Assembly: GCA_003290165.1 (NCBI GenBank)
Contig: QNQO01000678.1
Coordinates: forward strand, 1 to 64,000
DNA from: Berberis thunbergii
Lineage: Eukaryota; Streptophyta; Magnoliopsida; Ranunculales; Berberidaceae
Reading direction: 5' to 3'
DNA: 64,000 nt
Made by a program: the position numbers and the translations under genes. The notes under the pieces were generated by a model. That model saw only the letters and a list, made by a program, of their open reading frames with translations. It did no database searches and was not told the origin of the DNA. Numbering within the stretch: the first letter of the stretch is position 1; every line of letters starts with the position of its first letter. Shown in pieces: positions 34,779 to 45,199 of this stretch.

Positions 34779-37700
34779 GTTGAGGAGGACGAGATGCCCA
34801 TATGTTTAGTTTGTTATATAAGAATTTTGAGATGTTGGTTATATAATGCAGTTAGGAATTTTGTGATCATTTCCAATTGCCTTTTCATTAATTATAATAT
34901 TTGCATGTGTAGTATATAAAAACACAACAAAAACACTTCCATTTGCATATATTTAATTTTTCCCATCAAATCCAAAATATAAAATATTGCCTTTTAATTC
35001 CTGCTCAAGACTTCAACTCCAGAATGAATAAAAAGGGGAGAGGGGGTCTCCCTGTTTAAGATCTCTCAAGGATTTGAAAAAAAACTCTATTGTAAGTGCC
35101 CTAAAATATAACTGAGTAGTAAGAGTTTGTACCCAAACGCAGCGGCACGTGCAAGACATAAACAAAAATTTGTAGCGGCTCATGCTAACAAAATGAAGAA
35201 AATAGCAGCGGCGCATGCGAAATTCTCCAAAATGCCTATAAAGAAAACGCAACAAAAAGCACGAGCCCAAGAAGAAAAATCACACAACCTGCTGCAATTT
35301 TTGGCAAAAAACAGAGTCTATTTTCTGTCCAAACGCAGCGGCAGCAGCCATGGCGAAGAATATACATATCCTCACCTTTACCGCTGTGTTTGGACAGAAA
35401 ACAGTCTCTGTCCATTTTATTAATGTTTTGTATTTGAATTCTTTTTTTCATTTTATTGATTCCTATAGGTTTGCTATAGTATTTGCATATTTGATTTATT
35501 GCTAAACCTCATGTTTGACCATCTCAAGTTGGGGTTGTCAAAAGTGAGGTTTAACAATAAATCAAATATGTAAATATTGTAGCAAACTCATAGGAATTGA
35601 AAAAAAATGAAAAAAAAAATTATTCAAATACAAAAATTCAAAAAAATGGACAGAGTTTGTTTTCTATCCAAACGCAGCGGCGTCTGTGAGGATATGAATT
35701 ATGGTTGCAACAGCTACATCGTTTGGACAGAAATCATACTATGTTTTTTGCCCTAAAAACAACGGATCGTGTGAGTTATGTTCATATCCTCGCCTTTACT
35801 GCTGCGTTTGGACAGAAAACAACTCCATCCATTTTATTGAATTTTTGTATTTGAATTTTTTTTTTATTCATATTAGTTTGCTACAGTATTTACATATTTG
35901 ATTTATTGTTAAACTCCATTTTTGACAATCTCATGTTGGAGTGGTCAAAAGTGGAGTTTAGTAATAAATCAAATATGTAAATACTGTAGCAAACTCATAG
36001 GAATTGAAAAAATATTCAAATATAAAAATTCAAATAAATGGACAGAGTTTGTTTTCTTTACAAACGCAACAGCGTATGTGAGGATATGAATTTCGGTTGC
36101 AGCAATCGCGGTGTTTGGACAGAAACCAGACTCTATTTTTTGCCCTAAATGCCATGGATCGTGCGAGATATGTTTATATCCTCACAGCAATCGTTGCGTT
36201 TGGACAGAAAACATACTCTTTCCATTTTTATGAATTTTTTTATTTAAATATTTTTTTCAATTACTATAGGTTTGCTACAATATTTACACATTTGATTTAT
36301 TGCTAAACCTCACTTTTAACCACCCCAACTTGAGATGGTCAAAAGTGGTGTTTAGCAATAAATAAAATATATAAATACTATAGCAAACCCATAGGATTTA
36401 AAATAAATGAAATAAAAAATTTCAAAAAAATGGACAGAGTCTTTTTTTATGCCCAAACGCAGCTACCGCTGCGAGCATATGAAGACTATTCTCATGATCC
36501 GCTGCGTTTAGGGAAAAAAAAAAACGTCAGATGAACGCAGCGGCGCCAGCGAGCTTTTGTTTTGTCTTCGCCTGAGCCGCTGAGTTTTGGGCAAAAACTA
36601 GACTATGTTTCATACAGCTGCTGAATTTCTGCGATTTATACAATCACATTCGCATCTGTTTGCTGCGATTGTTATCATTTGGCTCGCTTTTGCCGCTGCG
36701 TTTTGAAAATTTCAGGGAATTTTTTCACTTTTTTCTTTATCTATGACAACAATTCTTGCCAGTCATGTTTGCTAGCCTTTTTTTGGCATTTGTTTGGATT
36801 TTTTTACACTTCTATAGATAGTGTTTGGTAAAAATTGTAAAAACACTCAGAAAAAGACTAGCAAACATGGCTGGCTAGACTTACTCTACTTGAGAATGAT
36901 TACTTGTGAAACTTTTATTGCAACGGGTCAGCAATAGAAAAAAAAACACATGTTGATATGTAGATATGTAGATGTTGAGGAGGACGAGACGCACATATGT
37001 TGATATTGTTAGCCAATTGTAAATGTTGATCTTGTTGATCCGAGATGCCCATATGTTTAGTTTGTATATATAAGAATTTTAAGATGTTGGCTATATAATA
37101 GGAATTTTGTGATCATTTCCAAATTGCATTTTCATTTATTATAATATTTGCATGCGTAGCATATAAAAACACAGCAAAAACACTTTCAATTGCAGATTCG
37201 CTTCGCAAAATATTTTAATTTTTCCCATCAATTTCAAAAAATAAAATTTTGCCTTTTAATTCCTGCTCAAGACTTCAGCTACTAGAATGAATAAAATGAA
37301 GAGAATAGGTCTCCCTGTTTAAGACCTCTCGAGGATTTGAAAAAAACTATTGTTAAAGTGCCCTAAAATATAACTGAGTAGTAAGAGTTTGTACCCAAAC
37401 ACAGGGGCACGTGCGAGACATAAACAAAAATTTGTAGCGGCTCATGCGAACAAAATGAAGAAAACAACAGCGGCACTTGCGAAATTCTCCAAAATGCCTA
37501 TAAAGAAAATGCAACAGAAAGCGCGAACCCAAGAAGAAAAATCGCACGACCTGCTGCGTTTTAGCAAAAGACAATCTATTTTCTATACAAACACAACGGT
37601 TATGGCGAAGAATATACATATCCTCGCCTTTACCGCTGCGTTTGGACAGAAAACAGTCTCTGTCCATTTTATTAAATTTTTGTATTTGAATTTTTTTTTC

Positions 37701-38950
37701 ATTTTCTCGATTCCTATAGGCTTGCTACAATATTTGCATATTTGATTTATTGCTAAACCCCACATTTGACCATCTTAAGTTGGAGTGGTCAAAAGAATGG
37801 TTTAGCAATAAATCAAATATGTAAATATTGTAGTAAACCCATAGGAATTGAAAAAAAAATGAAAAATCATATATTCAAATACAAAAATTCAAAAAAGTGG
37901 CAAGAGTTTTTTTTTTTTTTTTCTGTCCAAACGCAGTGGCGTCTGCGAGGATATGAATTCTAGTTGCAATAGTCGCAGCGTTTGGACATAAATTAAACTC
38001 TGTTTTTGCCCTAAAGACAGCGGATCGTGCAAGTTATGTTCATATCCTCGCCTTTACTGCTACGTTTGGACATAAAACAGCTCTGTCCATTTTATTGAAT
38101 TTTTGTATTTGAATCTTTTTTCATTTTTTTTATTCCTATGAGTTTGCTACAGTATTTACATATTTGATTTATTACTATGACCATCTCAAGTTGGGGTTGT
38201 CAAAAGTGGAGTTTAGCAATAAATCAAATATATAAATATTGTAGTAAACCCATAGAAATTGAAAAAATGTTCATATATAAAAATTCAAAAATATGGACAG
38301 AGTCTGTTTTCTGTACAAACGCAGCGGTGTCTGTGAGGATATGAATTCTGGTCGCAGCAGTCGCGGCATTTGGACAGAAACCATACTCTATTTTTTGCCC
38401 TAAACGCAACGAATCGTGTGCGTTACGTTTTTGGACAGAAAACAGACTCTGCCCACTTTTTTGAATTTTTCAAATCCTATGAGTTTACTACTGTATTTAC
38501 ATATTGATTTATTGCTAAACCCCACTTTTGACCATCCAAACTTGAGATGGTCAAAAGTGGGGTTTAACAATAAATAAAATATGTTAATACTGTAGCAAAC
38601 CCATAGGAATTAAAAAAAATTTCAAAATGGACAGAGTCTGTTTTATGTCCAAACGCAACTACCACTGTGAGTATATGAAGACTGCTCTCATGATCCGTTG
38701 CATTTAGGGCAAAAATTAGAGTCTGGTTTCTGCACGAACACAGTGGCGCCGACGAGCTTTTGTTTTGTCCTCGCCTAAGTCACTGAGTTTTGGGCAAAAA
38801 CCTAACTATGTTTTATACAATTGCCGAATTTCTGCGATTTGTACGATCACATTCGTGTCCTTTTGTTGCGATTGCATTGGGCTTTGTTTTGCCACTGCAT
38901 TTTGAGTATCTCGAGGAATTTTTCACTTTTTCCTTTGTCTATACATTCAA
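34779..38950. repeat. 2.2-kb tandem duplication
   Basis: The block 34779-36890 is repeated as about 36972-38950 in the same order. Both contain GTTGAGGAGGACGAGA, ATATAAGAATTTT, CCTTTTAATTCCTGCTCAAG, CTAAAATATAACTGAGTAG (35101 and 37363) and ATTTCTGCGATTT. Offsets are about 2.2-2.26 kb. Divergence is clearly visible, so it is not recent. Confidence 0.85.
35440..38620. repeat. Array of six ~140-bp palindromes and GCAGCGGC hairpins
   Basis: Imperfect inverted repeats built from TTTGCTACAGTATTTACATA, GATTTATTGCTAAACC and TTTTGACCATC, followed by their inverse, are centred near 35530, 35937, 36330, 37780, 38190 and 38541. That is three in each 2.2-kb unit. Between them are shorter hairpins made of CCAAACGCAGCGGC and its inverse GCCGCTGCGTTTGG flanked by GACAGAAAAC. 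Single strands could form an extended chain of stem-loops. Apparent reading frames here are by-products of the repeats. Confidence 0.82.
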
Positions 38951-39001
38951 GCATACTTGGGAAAACCACCACGGTTGAATAATCAGAAAAAAAAATTTTG
39001 A

Positions 39002-39089
39002 GAAGACAAATAGAATTCATTGGGAAGACAAATAGAATTGCTTGAGAAGGCAAATAGAATTGGTTGAGAAGACAAATTCATAACCAATT
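39002..39089. repeat. Four 22-bp tandem repeats upstream of the acidic gene
   Basis: GAAGACAAATAGAATT starts at 39002, 39024, 39046 and 39068, exactly every 22 bases. The copies have small differences and the last is partial. They end 17 bases before the TATA box at 39106. Confidence 0.88.
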
Positions 39090-39105
39090 CATTTAAGTTG
39101 AGCAT

Positions 39106-39113
39106 TATAAAAA
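39106..39113 (+). promoter_or_regulatory. TATA box of the acidic small gene
   Basis: TATAAAAA lies 50 bp upstream of the ATG at 39156. A transcript start about 30 bp downstream would leave a leader of about 20 bases. Confidence 0.6.
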
Positions 39114-39155
39114 GGGCAGACGAATTCATAACCAAGTCAAGAGAAAGAGGAGAAG

Positions 39156-39464
39156 ATGAAGAGAAAAATGCCAATGTTGAAAGAAGAATCCTCCGACAAA
39201 AAATGGAATGAAATTGGAGATCCTGAATACGACTATGTTTGGTATGAGGACCCCCCCCCCCCCTCATCATCGTTTTCAGATGATGAGGAGGATGGTGATG
39301 ACCAAAAACTGTCAGATGAGGAAGAGGGCAGTAAATCATCATCGTCCTCTGATGAGGACAATGATGATGGTGATGGTGCGGTAGTGGACTACTATTCATC
39401 CGACGAAAAAGGTCGTGAACGCAATCCCCTCAAAGAGTTTGTTGACCTTTTCAAAGATAAATAA
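39156..39464 (+). CDS. Small acidic protein of unknown function
   Basis: An intact 102-residue reading frame with its own ATG, a TATA box and a promoter-proximal repeat array. The protein has a short basic start (MKRKMPM), a YDYVWYEDPPPP stretch, a long Asp/Glu/Ser-rich middle (DDEEDGDDQ, SSSSSDEDNDDGDG) and an ending KEFVDLFKDK. Its composition suggests a disordered, negatively charged protein; I recognise no family. AT-rich sequence with possible polyadenylation signals follows the stop. A run of C at about 39250-39262 makes the frame prone to slippage. It lies inside the foldback-like element, so it may be an element gene or a captured host fragment. Whether it is expressed is unknown. Confidence 0.5.
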   Translation: MKRKMPMLKEESSDKKWNEIGDPEYDYVWYEDPPPPSSSFSDDEEDGDDQKLSDEEEGSKSSSSSDEDNDDGDGAVVDYYSSDEKGRERNPLKEFVDLFKDK

Positions 39465-39991
39465 TGTATTTTCTTTGTATTTGTTTTATAATATTTTTAA
39501 ATATTAATGAAAAATTCATTGTTTAATGTTTGTTTTTGTATTGTAAATTTTTGTTAATTTAATTTATGTTTGTTAATTCCAATTTGTGTCTAAAACTTTC
39601 TGTCTAAAATTTCATTTTGTGTTTGTTACTTCCAATTTATGTTTGTATTGTGAAGAAAATAAGATAAGATGAAAAAGAAAATAAGAGAGGAGGAGAAGAA
39701 AAAACACATAAGAAAGGGTTAGATGAGGAGGTGGTGTAGGAGGTCGGCGGGGTGGTGATGGTTCTTAACAAAGAAGAGAGGGAGATAGGAGGAGGTCGGG
39801 TGGCGGTGCGGTTGATGGTGGTGTGGTGATGATGGTTCTTGATGACATGAAAAGTGGGGGAGAGAGAAGTTAGGGTTTTTTATTCCTTTTATAAATAGTG
39901 TCCTTCAATGGTGGTGGTGTTATTTAGCAGCTGCCAAAAAAAATTTTAAAGTAAAAATAAAATAAAATAAATTTATTTGTTCAACAAGAAA

Positions 39992-40068
39992 GGGCCCAAC
40001 CAAAATCGAACCGGTGACCTCTTGATCCATAGTCAAATGGTCTACCACTAACCTATGTAACCTGGGTA
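39992..40068 (-). pseudogene. tRNA-like relic
   Basis: The minus strand has GTTAGTGGTAGACC, an A-box-like stretch, and CCGGTTCGATTTTGG, a B box with a pairable T arm (ACCGG with TTGGT), about 30 bases apart as in a tRNA. The acceptor ends do not pair. It may be a decayed tRNA gene or a SINE head. The amino acid cannot be assigned. Confidence 0.4.
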
Positions 40069-40148
40069 GGATTTCATGTAAAGAATTTTGATTGAATTTC
40101 TTTATAACCAATTTGAAATTCTATCGAGAATGGTAAAGGTTTCCTTTG

Positions 40149-40606
40149 TAACATATTTGAAACTTTACTAGTTGAGAATTGGAGTAAGGAAGAAAAAAGA
40201 TTTTGAGAATCGGGTTTCCACAAGTAAGGGTTTTAAATAGATTATTTCGAAACAATGCAAGTGTTGCATTGAAAGGGTTTTCACATAAGTATGCTCAACA
40301 ATTTTGAAAAGGATTTCCCTAAAGTAATTGTAATTCATATAACTTTATTTGTTCAAGAATAATTCATAATTCAATCTAATTTTACTTATTCAAGGTGAAC
40401 AAGATTCTCAATGGATTTCTAAAACATTAAATAAAAAAATAAAAAATAAAATAATTAAAAAAAAATATATATATATATAAAGATTATTTTTAAAGGAGAA
40501 TAATATTTTTAAGGCTAGAGGAAACAAATTTGAAACTCTATCAGTTGAGAATTGGAGTGAGGAAGAACAAGATTTTGAGAATCGGGTTTCCACAAATAAA
40601 CGTTTC
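40149..40606. repeat. Local tandem duplication, second copy split by element C
   Basis: A unit starting TTGAAACT-TA-GTTGAGAATTGGAGT at 40149 recurs at about 40529 with TTTTGAGAATCGGGTTTCCACAA. It stops at the left LTR of C and continues at 49686 (TTATTTCGAAA-AATGC, GGTGAACAAGATTCTCAATGG to about 49875). Element C therefore landed inside the second copy of a ~380-bp tandem duplication. Confidence 0.82.
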
Positions 40607-41195
40607 TGATGATACATCAAACCGTCATTTGATTAGCATCGTACCTGTGTCATGATAATCTCTCCAATAGAGCAAAGCATGCCTGATTGCATATTCAATC
40701 CAACGAGGCCTAAACAACACTAAGCCCATAATTGGTAGGACCCAGACAGTCGGGTCTGAGTTGCAATGAGACATTAAGCCCACATGTCACGCGATTAGGC
40801 CCAATACTCGTATAAGTCGGGCAAGGAAACTTCCTTACATGGACAACACTTAGAAAGGAAAATCTCTCCTGCAGATTTAGGAGCTCGAGTCATGTAGGGA
40901 AATTGTCCCACATGGACAGCTCTCTATCAAAAAAAGATCTCGAGCAAGATCTATTTCCTAAACTACGCCAACAAAGGCCTAGCTGAACAAGGACTCATAC
41001 TCCTACACTATAAAAGGGAGATTAGGTCGATGAACTTGAGGTACGCTACAGAATCCAATTTTACAGTTTTAAGCCTCTCCTAAGCCTTATCTAACTTAAG
41101 CATCGAAGTGCCATACGGTGGTACTTGGCTCATGTTTGCTACCTGTGTAGGTCTAGGTAAGCAGCAAGGAAGGAAAGCAAGAATCAACTACATCA
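40607..41195 (+). repeat. 5' LTR of element C
   Basis: A 589-bp LTR starting TGATGATACATC and ending AACTACATCA. A TATA box (TATAAAAG) is at 41009-41016. AACTTAAGCATCGAAGTGCC parallels the same stretch in the LTRs of A and B, showing shared ancestry. Confidence 0.88.
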
Positions 41196-41198
41196 TTT

Positions 41199-41216
41199 TG
41201 GCGCCATCCGTGGGGA
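41199..41216 (+). other. Primer binding site of element C
   Basis: TGGCGCCATCCGTGGGGA begins three bases after the LTR end and is identical to the site of element A. Confidence 0.8.
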
Positions 41217-41273
41217 TCGACAGAATTCCTCAGGAAAAACCAGTAGTACCACCTTTTCCATAGAATCGACGAA

Positions 41274-42635
41274 ATGGTGACAACAAGGTCTCACAACAAT
41301 AGAGATGTTGTTGAGCCTTCGAACGCTCAAACCGGCAGAACTCCGCCCGTTCCACCATCGCCACGAGAGGAACCTCCTCAGACCCTCACGCCGGTGGCGA
41401 CCGCAGTAGACCCAATGGTGGACCTACTTTTAACACAGATGGAGCAAATCGCATAAACATTGGAGGCTCTCAAACAACGAAATCCTCCACCTGTAGAAGA
41501 AGACCATAAGCAGCGAAGGGCCCGATCCCCAGAAAGTTCCAGAAAGCATGTTCAAGAGAGTCGCGTTGCCTCAGCAACTTCTGAATGGACAAGAGGAGGA
41601 GGCGCGGCCAACAGAGACCCAGCGTCCAGAGCCGACAGGCACAGTCTCCAACAACCCCATCCCTAATGAGGCCACAAACCTAGACGTGTTGTTTAGTCTC
41701 ACGATCCCTCCGTTCATGGACCATATCATGGACGAACCGCTGCCAACCACTTGCGCCACTTCCAGCACGTTATGACGCTCAAGGAAAGGTTTGATGCAAT
41801 AATATGTCGATCATTCCCTGCAAGCCTGAAAACGTCATCACTAATATGGTTCCACATCCTTCCTTCGAATCCATCAATTCATTTCGGACGTTGGCATTGG
41901 CAATTCCTCACATGCTTCGTGGGTAGCCAACGGCTCAGAAAATGCCCACATTATCTGCTGACCCTAAAGCAAAAACAAAATGAGAAGTAGAGGGGGTACG
42001 TCACTCGTTTTAATGATGAGTTGACCCTCATCGATGATTGTAGTGATGACACCATCGTCATGGCTTTTACTTCAAGTCTGAGAAAAGGTAAGCTCTATGA
42101 CTTCTTTACCCTGGACCCCCTACCAATATGACAGACTTGCTCAGAGATGCCCTGAAATACATCACTCTGAAAGAAATATTGGCGGCCAAGAGAGAGGTGG
42201 GGTCAGAGAAGAAACCCTCTGCTCCAATGGACAGAAAAAAGGGAAGTATAAATAGGACGATGACGGTAACAAGAGAAAGCGCACAGACAGCAAGACCGAC
42301 TCGGGTCGCACTAGGTAGGATAAGGCCTCAAATTACGTATGTTCCAGGTCTGTTACCCCTATCAATACCAGTATGTCTGACATCCTAAATTCTTCAAGGA
42401 TTAGGAAAAATTGAAGTGGTCGCCTAACCAGCGAGGAAACGCCGCTCGGCACAAAAACAACAAATACTACGCCTACCACAAGGAAGGTGGACATGATACT
42501 AAGGATTGCAGAAACCTCATTAGAGAATTCGAGTACTGGATCAGGAAAGGCAAACTTAAGGAGTTCCTAGGCTCGGACAAGAAACTGGGCCGAGCAAAGG
42601 ATATAGCAAACACTGTCAAGGAGATTGAAAAATAA
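41274..42635 (+). pseudogene. Tat-like gag, decayed (element C)
   Basis: The reading starts with MVTTRSHNN at 41274, like element A, and is cut by a stop at 41454-41456. Conserved pieces then follow in shifting frames: FSLTIPPFMDHIMDEPLP (near 41690), MRHFQHVMTLKERFDAIICR (41751), DLLRDALKYITLKEILAAK (42131), and at 42411-42635 KWSPNQRGN and a zinc-knuckle-like YYAYHKEGGHDTKDC. Compared with A, about 15-20 residues are missing between the IMDEPLP and HFQHVM parts. It is a non-functional Gag remnant. Confidence 0.78.
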
Positions 42636-42839
42636 ACTCCTTGCGACATTTACGTCCTTCATGAGGTCGGTTCCTAAGGGGAGCAATCAAACAAGTCCCG
42701 CAAGATGACACTAACTGAGATGTGGATGTTGTCTCAGAATGAGAACTGACAAGTGCAGCACACACGAATTCATAGCCCGGTCCCATCATTGACGTTTACG
42801 GATAGGGATCTCCAGGGGGTACATCCTCTTAATAATGAC

Positions 42840-43219
42840 GCTCTGGTCATTTCCATCCTTATCGCTAAGTGGGAGGTAAAGAGAACCTTGGTAGACACTA
42901 GAAGCTCACTAAATGTCATGTTCCTCGGTCCATTCCGAAATATGAAACTATAGGAGAAAGACCTAACGCCTGCCACCCACCCCATGGTCGGATTCAGTGT
43001 AGAAAATGTTTCCCCATCAGGAAGATCAATCTGATGGTGGTGACGGGAGAGCCGCAATTACGAAAGTACCTTGTTCAAAAATTCATGGTAGTTCACGCTC
43101 TGTCTACCTACAACATCATTCTGGGAAGGTCGTGGCTTAATCATATGGAGGCAGTGATTTTCACTCTGCACCAATGCATAAAATATACAGCCAACCAAGC
43201 CCAAGGAATTATCCGATGA
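42840..43219 (+). pseudogene. Retropepsin-like protease region (element C)
   Basis: LVDTRSSLNVMFLGPF stands where an active protease has D-T-G-S, so the catalytic glycine is replaced by arginine. The later signature STYNIILGRSWLNHMEAV is well kept. After the stop at 43217-43219 no reverse transcriptase follows. Confidence 0.7.
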
Positions 43220-44133
43220 GTTCAACCTGCAGCAAGAAACTGCTATTATGTAGCCCAGAAACAGCTGAATTATTGCCAATTGCAACTCAGGCTCACAAAA
43301 CCAACATGTCAGGCACCAGGCCTAGACAAACGACAAGGATCGCTTTATAAGGGCAAAGAAGCCCCAATAACCAAATAGCAGCGATGCAGAGAGCCAGAAG
43401 TCAGAACTGGCAACGCCATCCAGACAATAAAGAGTTAGGTAATGATACTTCAGCAAACGGGCACCAACTCCAAAGCTGTTAATCCGCAAGGAACTGCACG
43501 CCAACACGAAGTCCACTATCGAGTAACTCCGTTAGGTTTTAAAAAAATTGCTAGAAGGACCACGCAATCTGAGCCAGGATTATTTGCGTCTCCTTCAGGG
43601 CCAGGTTAGCTCAGTCTCCGTGTGGAGTTAAATTATTTGTTGCTTTGATTTCGTTTTTTGTTTTATGTTTTTCATTTCAGTTTAGAAGAGTTGTTTGTAC
43701 AAGACAAATTCCAGAAATAAAACAGATTTTATTGATTCCAATAAGAGTTATTACAAAGCTTGACGACCAATTAGTACATCATTTTATACACTACTAGTAT
43801 CTAAGTTTGGTGCGAGCATCTATCCGCTGAAACAATAGTAGAACTTCGATACCCTAATCCGCCTCCAAAAGAAAAGGTGGTTAAAATAAAGCGTCTGCAA
43901 CAGAAGGTGAAGGAACGCACTCAATTCATTGCTCAGTCAAATCACCGTGCCGAGATGATTCAAAGGTGGCAACATGAGCCCCGAAACAAAAAGCAGACGT
44001 CTTCAACCTGCTAGACTACCCATAGAAAGAGACGGAAACTGGAGCAGAAGGAGGCAAAAGGAGGACGACCCTCAAAGACGAAAGTGTCTGAAATGTGGTT
44101 GAGCTAACATCACTGGAAAAAAGGTTGCATCTA
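43220..44133. other. Non-coding part of element C, pol missing
   Basis: No RT, RNase H or integrase motif on either strand. Around 43640-43760 are T-rich and A-rich stretches with AATAAA-like signals. The loss of pol must lie between about 43250 and 44130. Confidence 0.55.
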
Positions 44134-44532
44134 TTAAAACTCCGCTCTATCTACCTGCTCTCTGATCGGGGCATCATGTGTGAAGCCCAGAGCGAACAAA
44201 TGCCATAAACTAGCTGTAGGTATTATCACACAACAGCAGTGCCAAATGGGAACTTGGGAACCACAGAAGATGAAAGGCAGACTTGTCCCCTGAGGGACAG
44301 TCCGTACTTCTTCTATGAAATATAAGAAGATATTACAAGATCTCAAAAAATCAATTTGGTGCCCACCCAAATCAGGCAGCACCGGATAATAGCAAGTCTT
44401 ATGAAGACTCGTCGGCACAAATGTCAGAACATTCGAATACTCCAGTGAGGGAGATCTTTCTTCAGCCTTTGAAAAACCCAAAGCAAACTCTCTGGTAAGA
44501 TACATTTGATTAACATGCTCTACTATTCTCAT
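44134..44532 (-). CDS. Antisense reading frame of unknown function in element C
   Basis: From an ATG at 44532 the minus strand has an open frame of about 132 residues (MRIVEHVNQMYLTREFALGF at its start). I do not recognise a domain. A TATA-like site is about 33 bp upstream, so transcription could start almost at the ATG; a second ATG (44511) may be the real one. By position it resembles the start of the antisense genes next to the 3' LTR in B and C, but the sequence is different. It could also be chance. Confidence 0.35.
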   Translation of the reverse strand: MRIVEHVNQMYLTREFALGFSKAEERSPSLEYSNVLTFVPTSLHKTCYYPVLPDLGGHQIDFLRSCNIFLYFIEEVRTVPQGTSLPFIFCGSQVPIWHCCCVIIPTASLWHLFALGFTHDAPIREQVDRAEF

Positions 44533-44559
44533 TGCAGTGCTTGAACGCAAACAGCTGGC

Positions 44560-44575
44560 CTATATATAGGCGAAA
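44560..44575 (-). promoter_or_regulatory. TATA-like element for antisense transcription in C
   Basis: CGCCTATATATAGG is nearly palindromic, and the open frame starts on the minus strand just downstream. Downstream bases (CCAGCTGTTTGCG) somewhat resemble those behind the antisense TATA boxes of B (15010) and C (about 49187). Confidence 0.4.
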
Positions 44576-45022
44576 TGGTTCACGAAGAGGCGTCAACAAG
44601 TAGTTACTCCAGCATTAAATACCATACGGGAAATCGGGAAAACGACATCTCCAATTGCAACTGCACAAGTCCACATCTTTTGAATTAATGACCATGCAAG
44701 CAACCTCATTAACTAGGGGGTAATCGATACTGAACCGTCTCGCAGGATGTATCGTATCCCTGGCACGCTGATCCACCAAGATTTTTTCTAATTTGGCTCC
44801 TCAAGTAATGGGCCCAAGTTTATGCCTAGCCAGATCCGGCCCAGCACACATAAAGGAACAAACAGCAAAGACCCTGAGCGCCCACAGATTAAGGAGCGAG
44901 CCTCCAAAGTATTGTCATTAAATCAAAGGCATCAACTCCATTATCATTTCGTTGTTGTTCATTAAAGTCAGTCAATCTATTATTAGTTCGATCAATCAAT
45001 CTGACACTGGAATCAGACCGTC

Positions 45023-45190
45023 ATGCGAGCTAAGTAAGTCAAGACACCCAAATCAGACTTACACGTCCAGAATCTTTTATGCGAGCTAAGCAAGTCAGGA
45101 CACCCAAATCAGACTTACACGCCTAGAATCTTACATGCGAGCTAAGTAAGTCAGGACACCCAAGTAAGACTTACACGCCCATAATCTTAC
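45023..45190. repeat. Three 56-bp tandem repeats in element C
   Basis: ATGCGAGCTAAG starts at 45023, 45079 and 45135, exactly 56 bases apart. Each copy contains GTCA-GACACCCAA-T and AGACTTACACG in the same place. Confidence 0.92.
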
Positions 45191-45199
45191 TCTAACCAA

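Larger units (their letters stand above)
34199..39925. mobile_element. Large foldback/Mutator-like element with inverted ends
   Basis: The left end (CACCACCAC at 34199 and 34231, AAGGACACTA near 34260, then TATA-rich and CCCTAAC, then a CT/CACC-rich stretch to about 34500) recurs inverted at the right (39660-39925: GGTGG-rich stretch, GTTAGGG, TTTATAAATAGTGTCCTT, GGTGGTGGTG). Inside are a 2.2-kb tandem duplication, a set of palindromes and a small acidic gene. No transposase is recognisable. A target duplication is not evident, so the exact ends and the class are uncertain. Confidence 0.5.

Noticed and set aside
37389..37745. Plus- and minus-strand open frames within the palindrome array (also near 35127, 35701, 36097 and 38224)
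   Set aside because: They repeat the same translated words on both strands because the DNA is built of inverted repeats. No independent sign of coding.
39002..39089. Regularly spaced short repeats resembling a CRISPR array
   Set aside because: The units are directly adjacent 22-mers without spacers, in plant nuclear DNA. It is a tandem repeat.
34262..39903. CACTA-type ends (CACTACAAC at 34265 and TAGTG at 39896)
   Set aside because: The similarity between the two ends extends outward past the CACTA bases (AAGGACACTA and its inverse), and the neighbouring three bases are not a direct repeat. The ends are therefore not CACTA termini.
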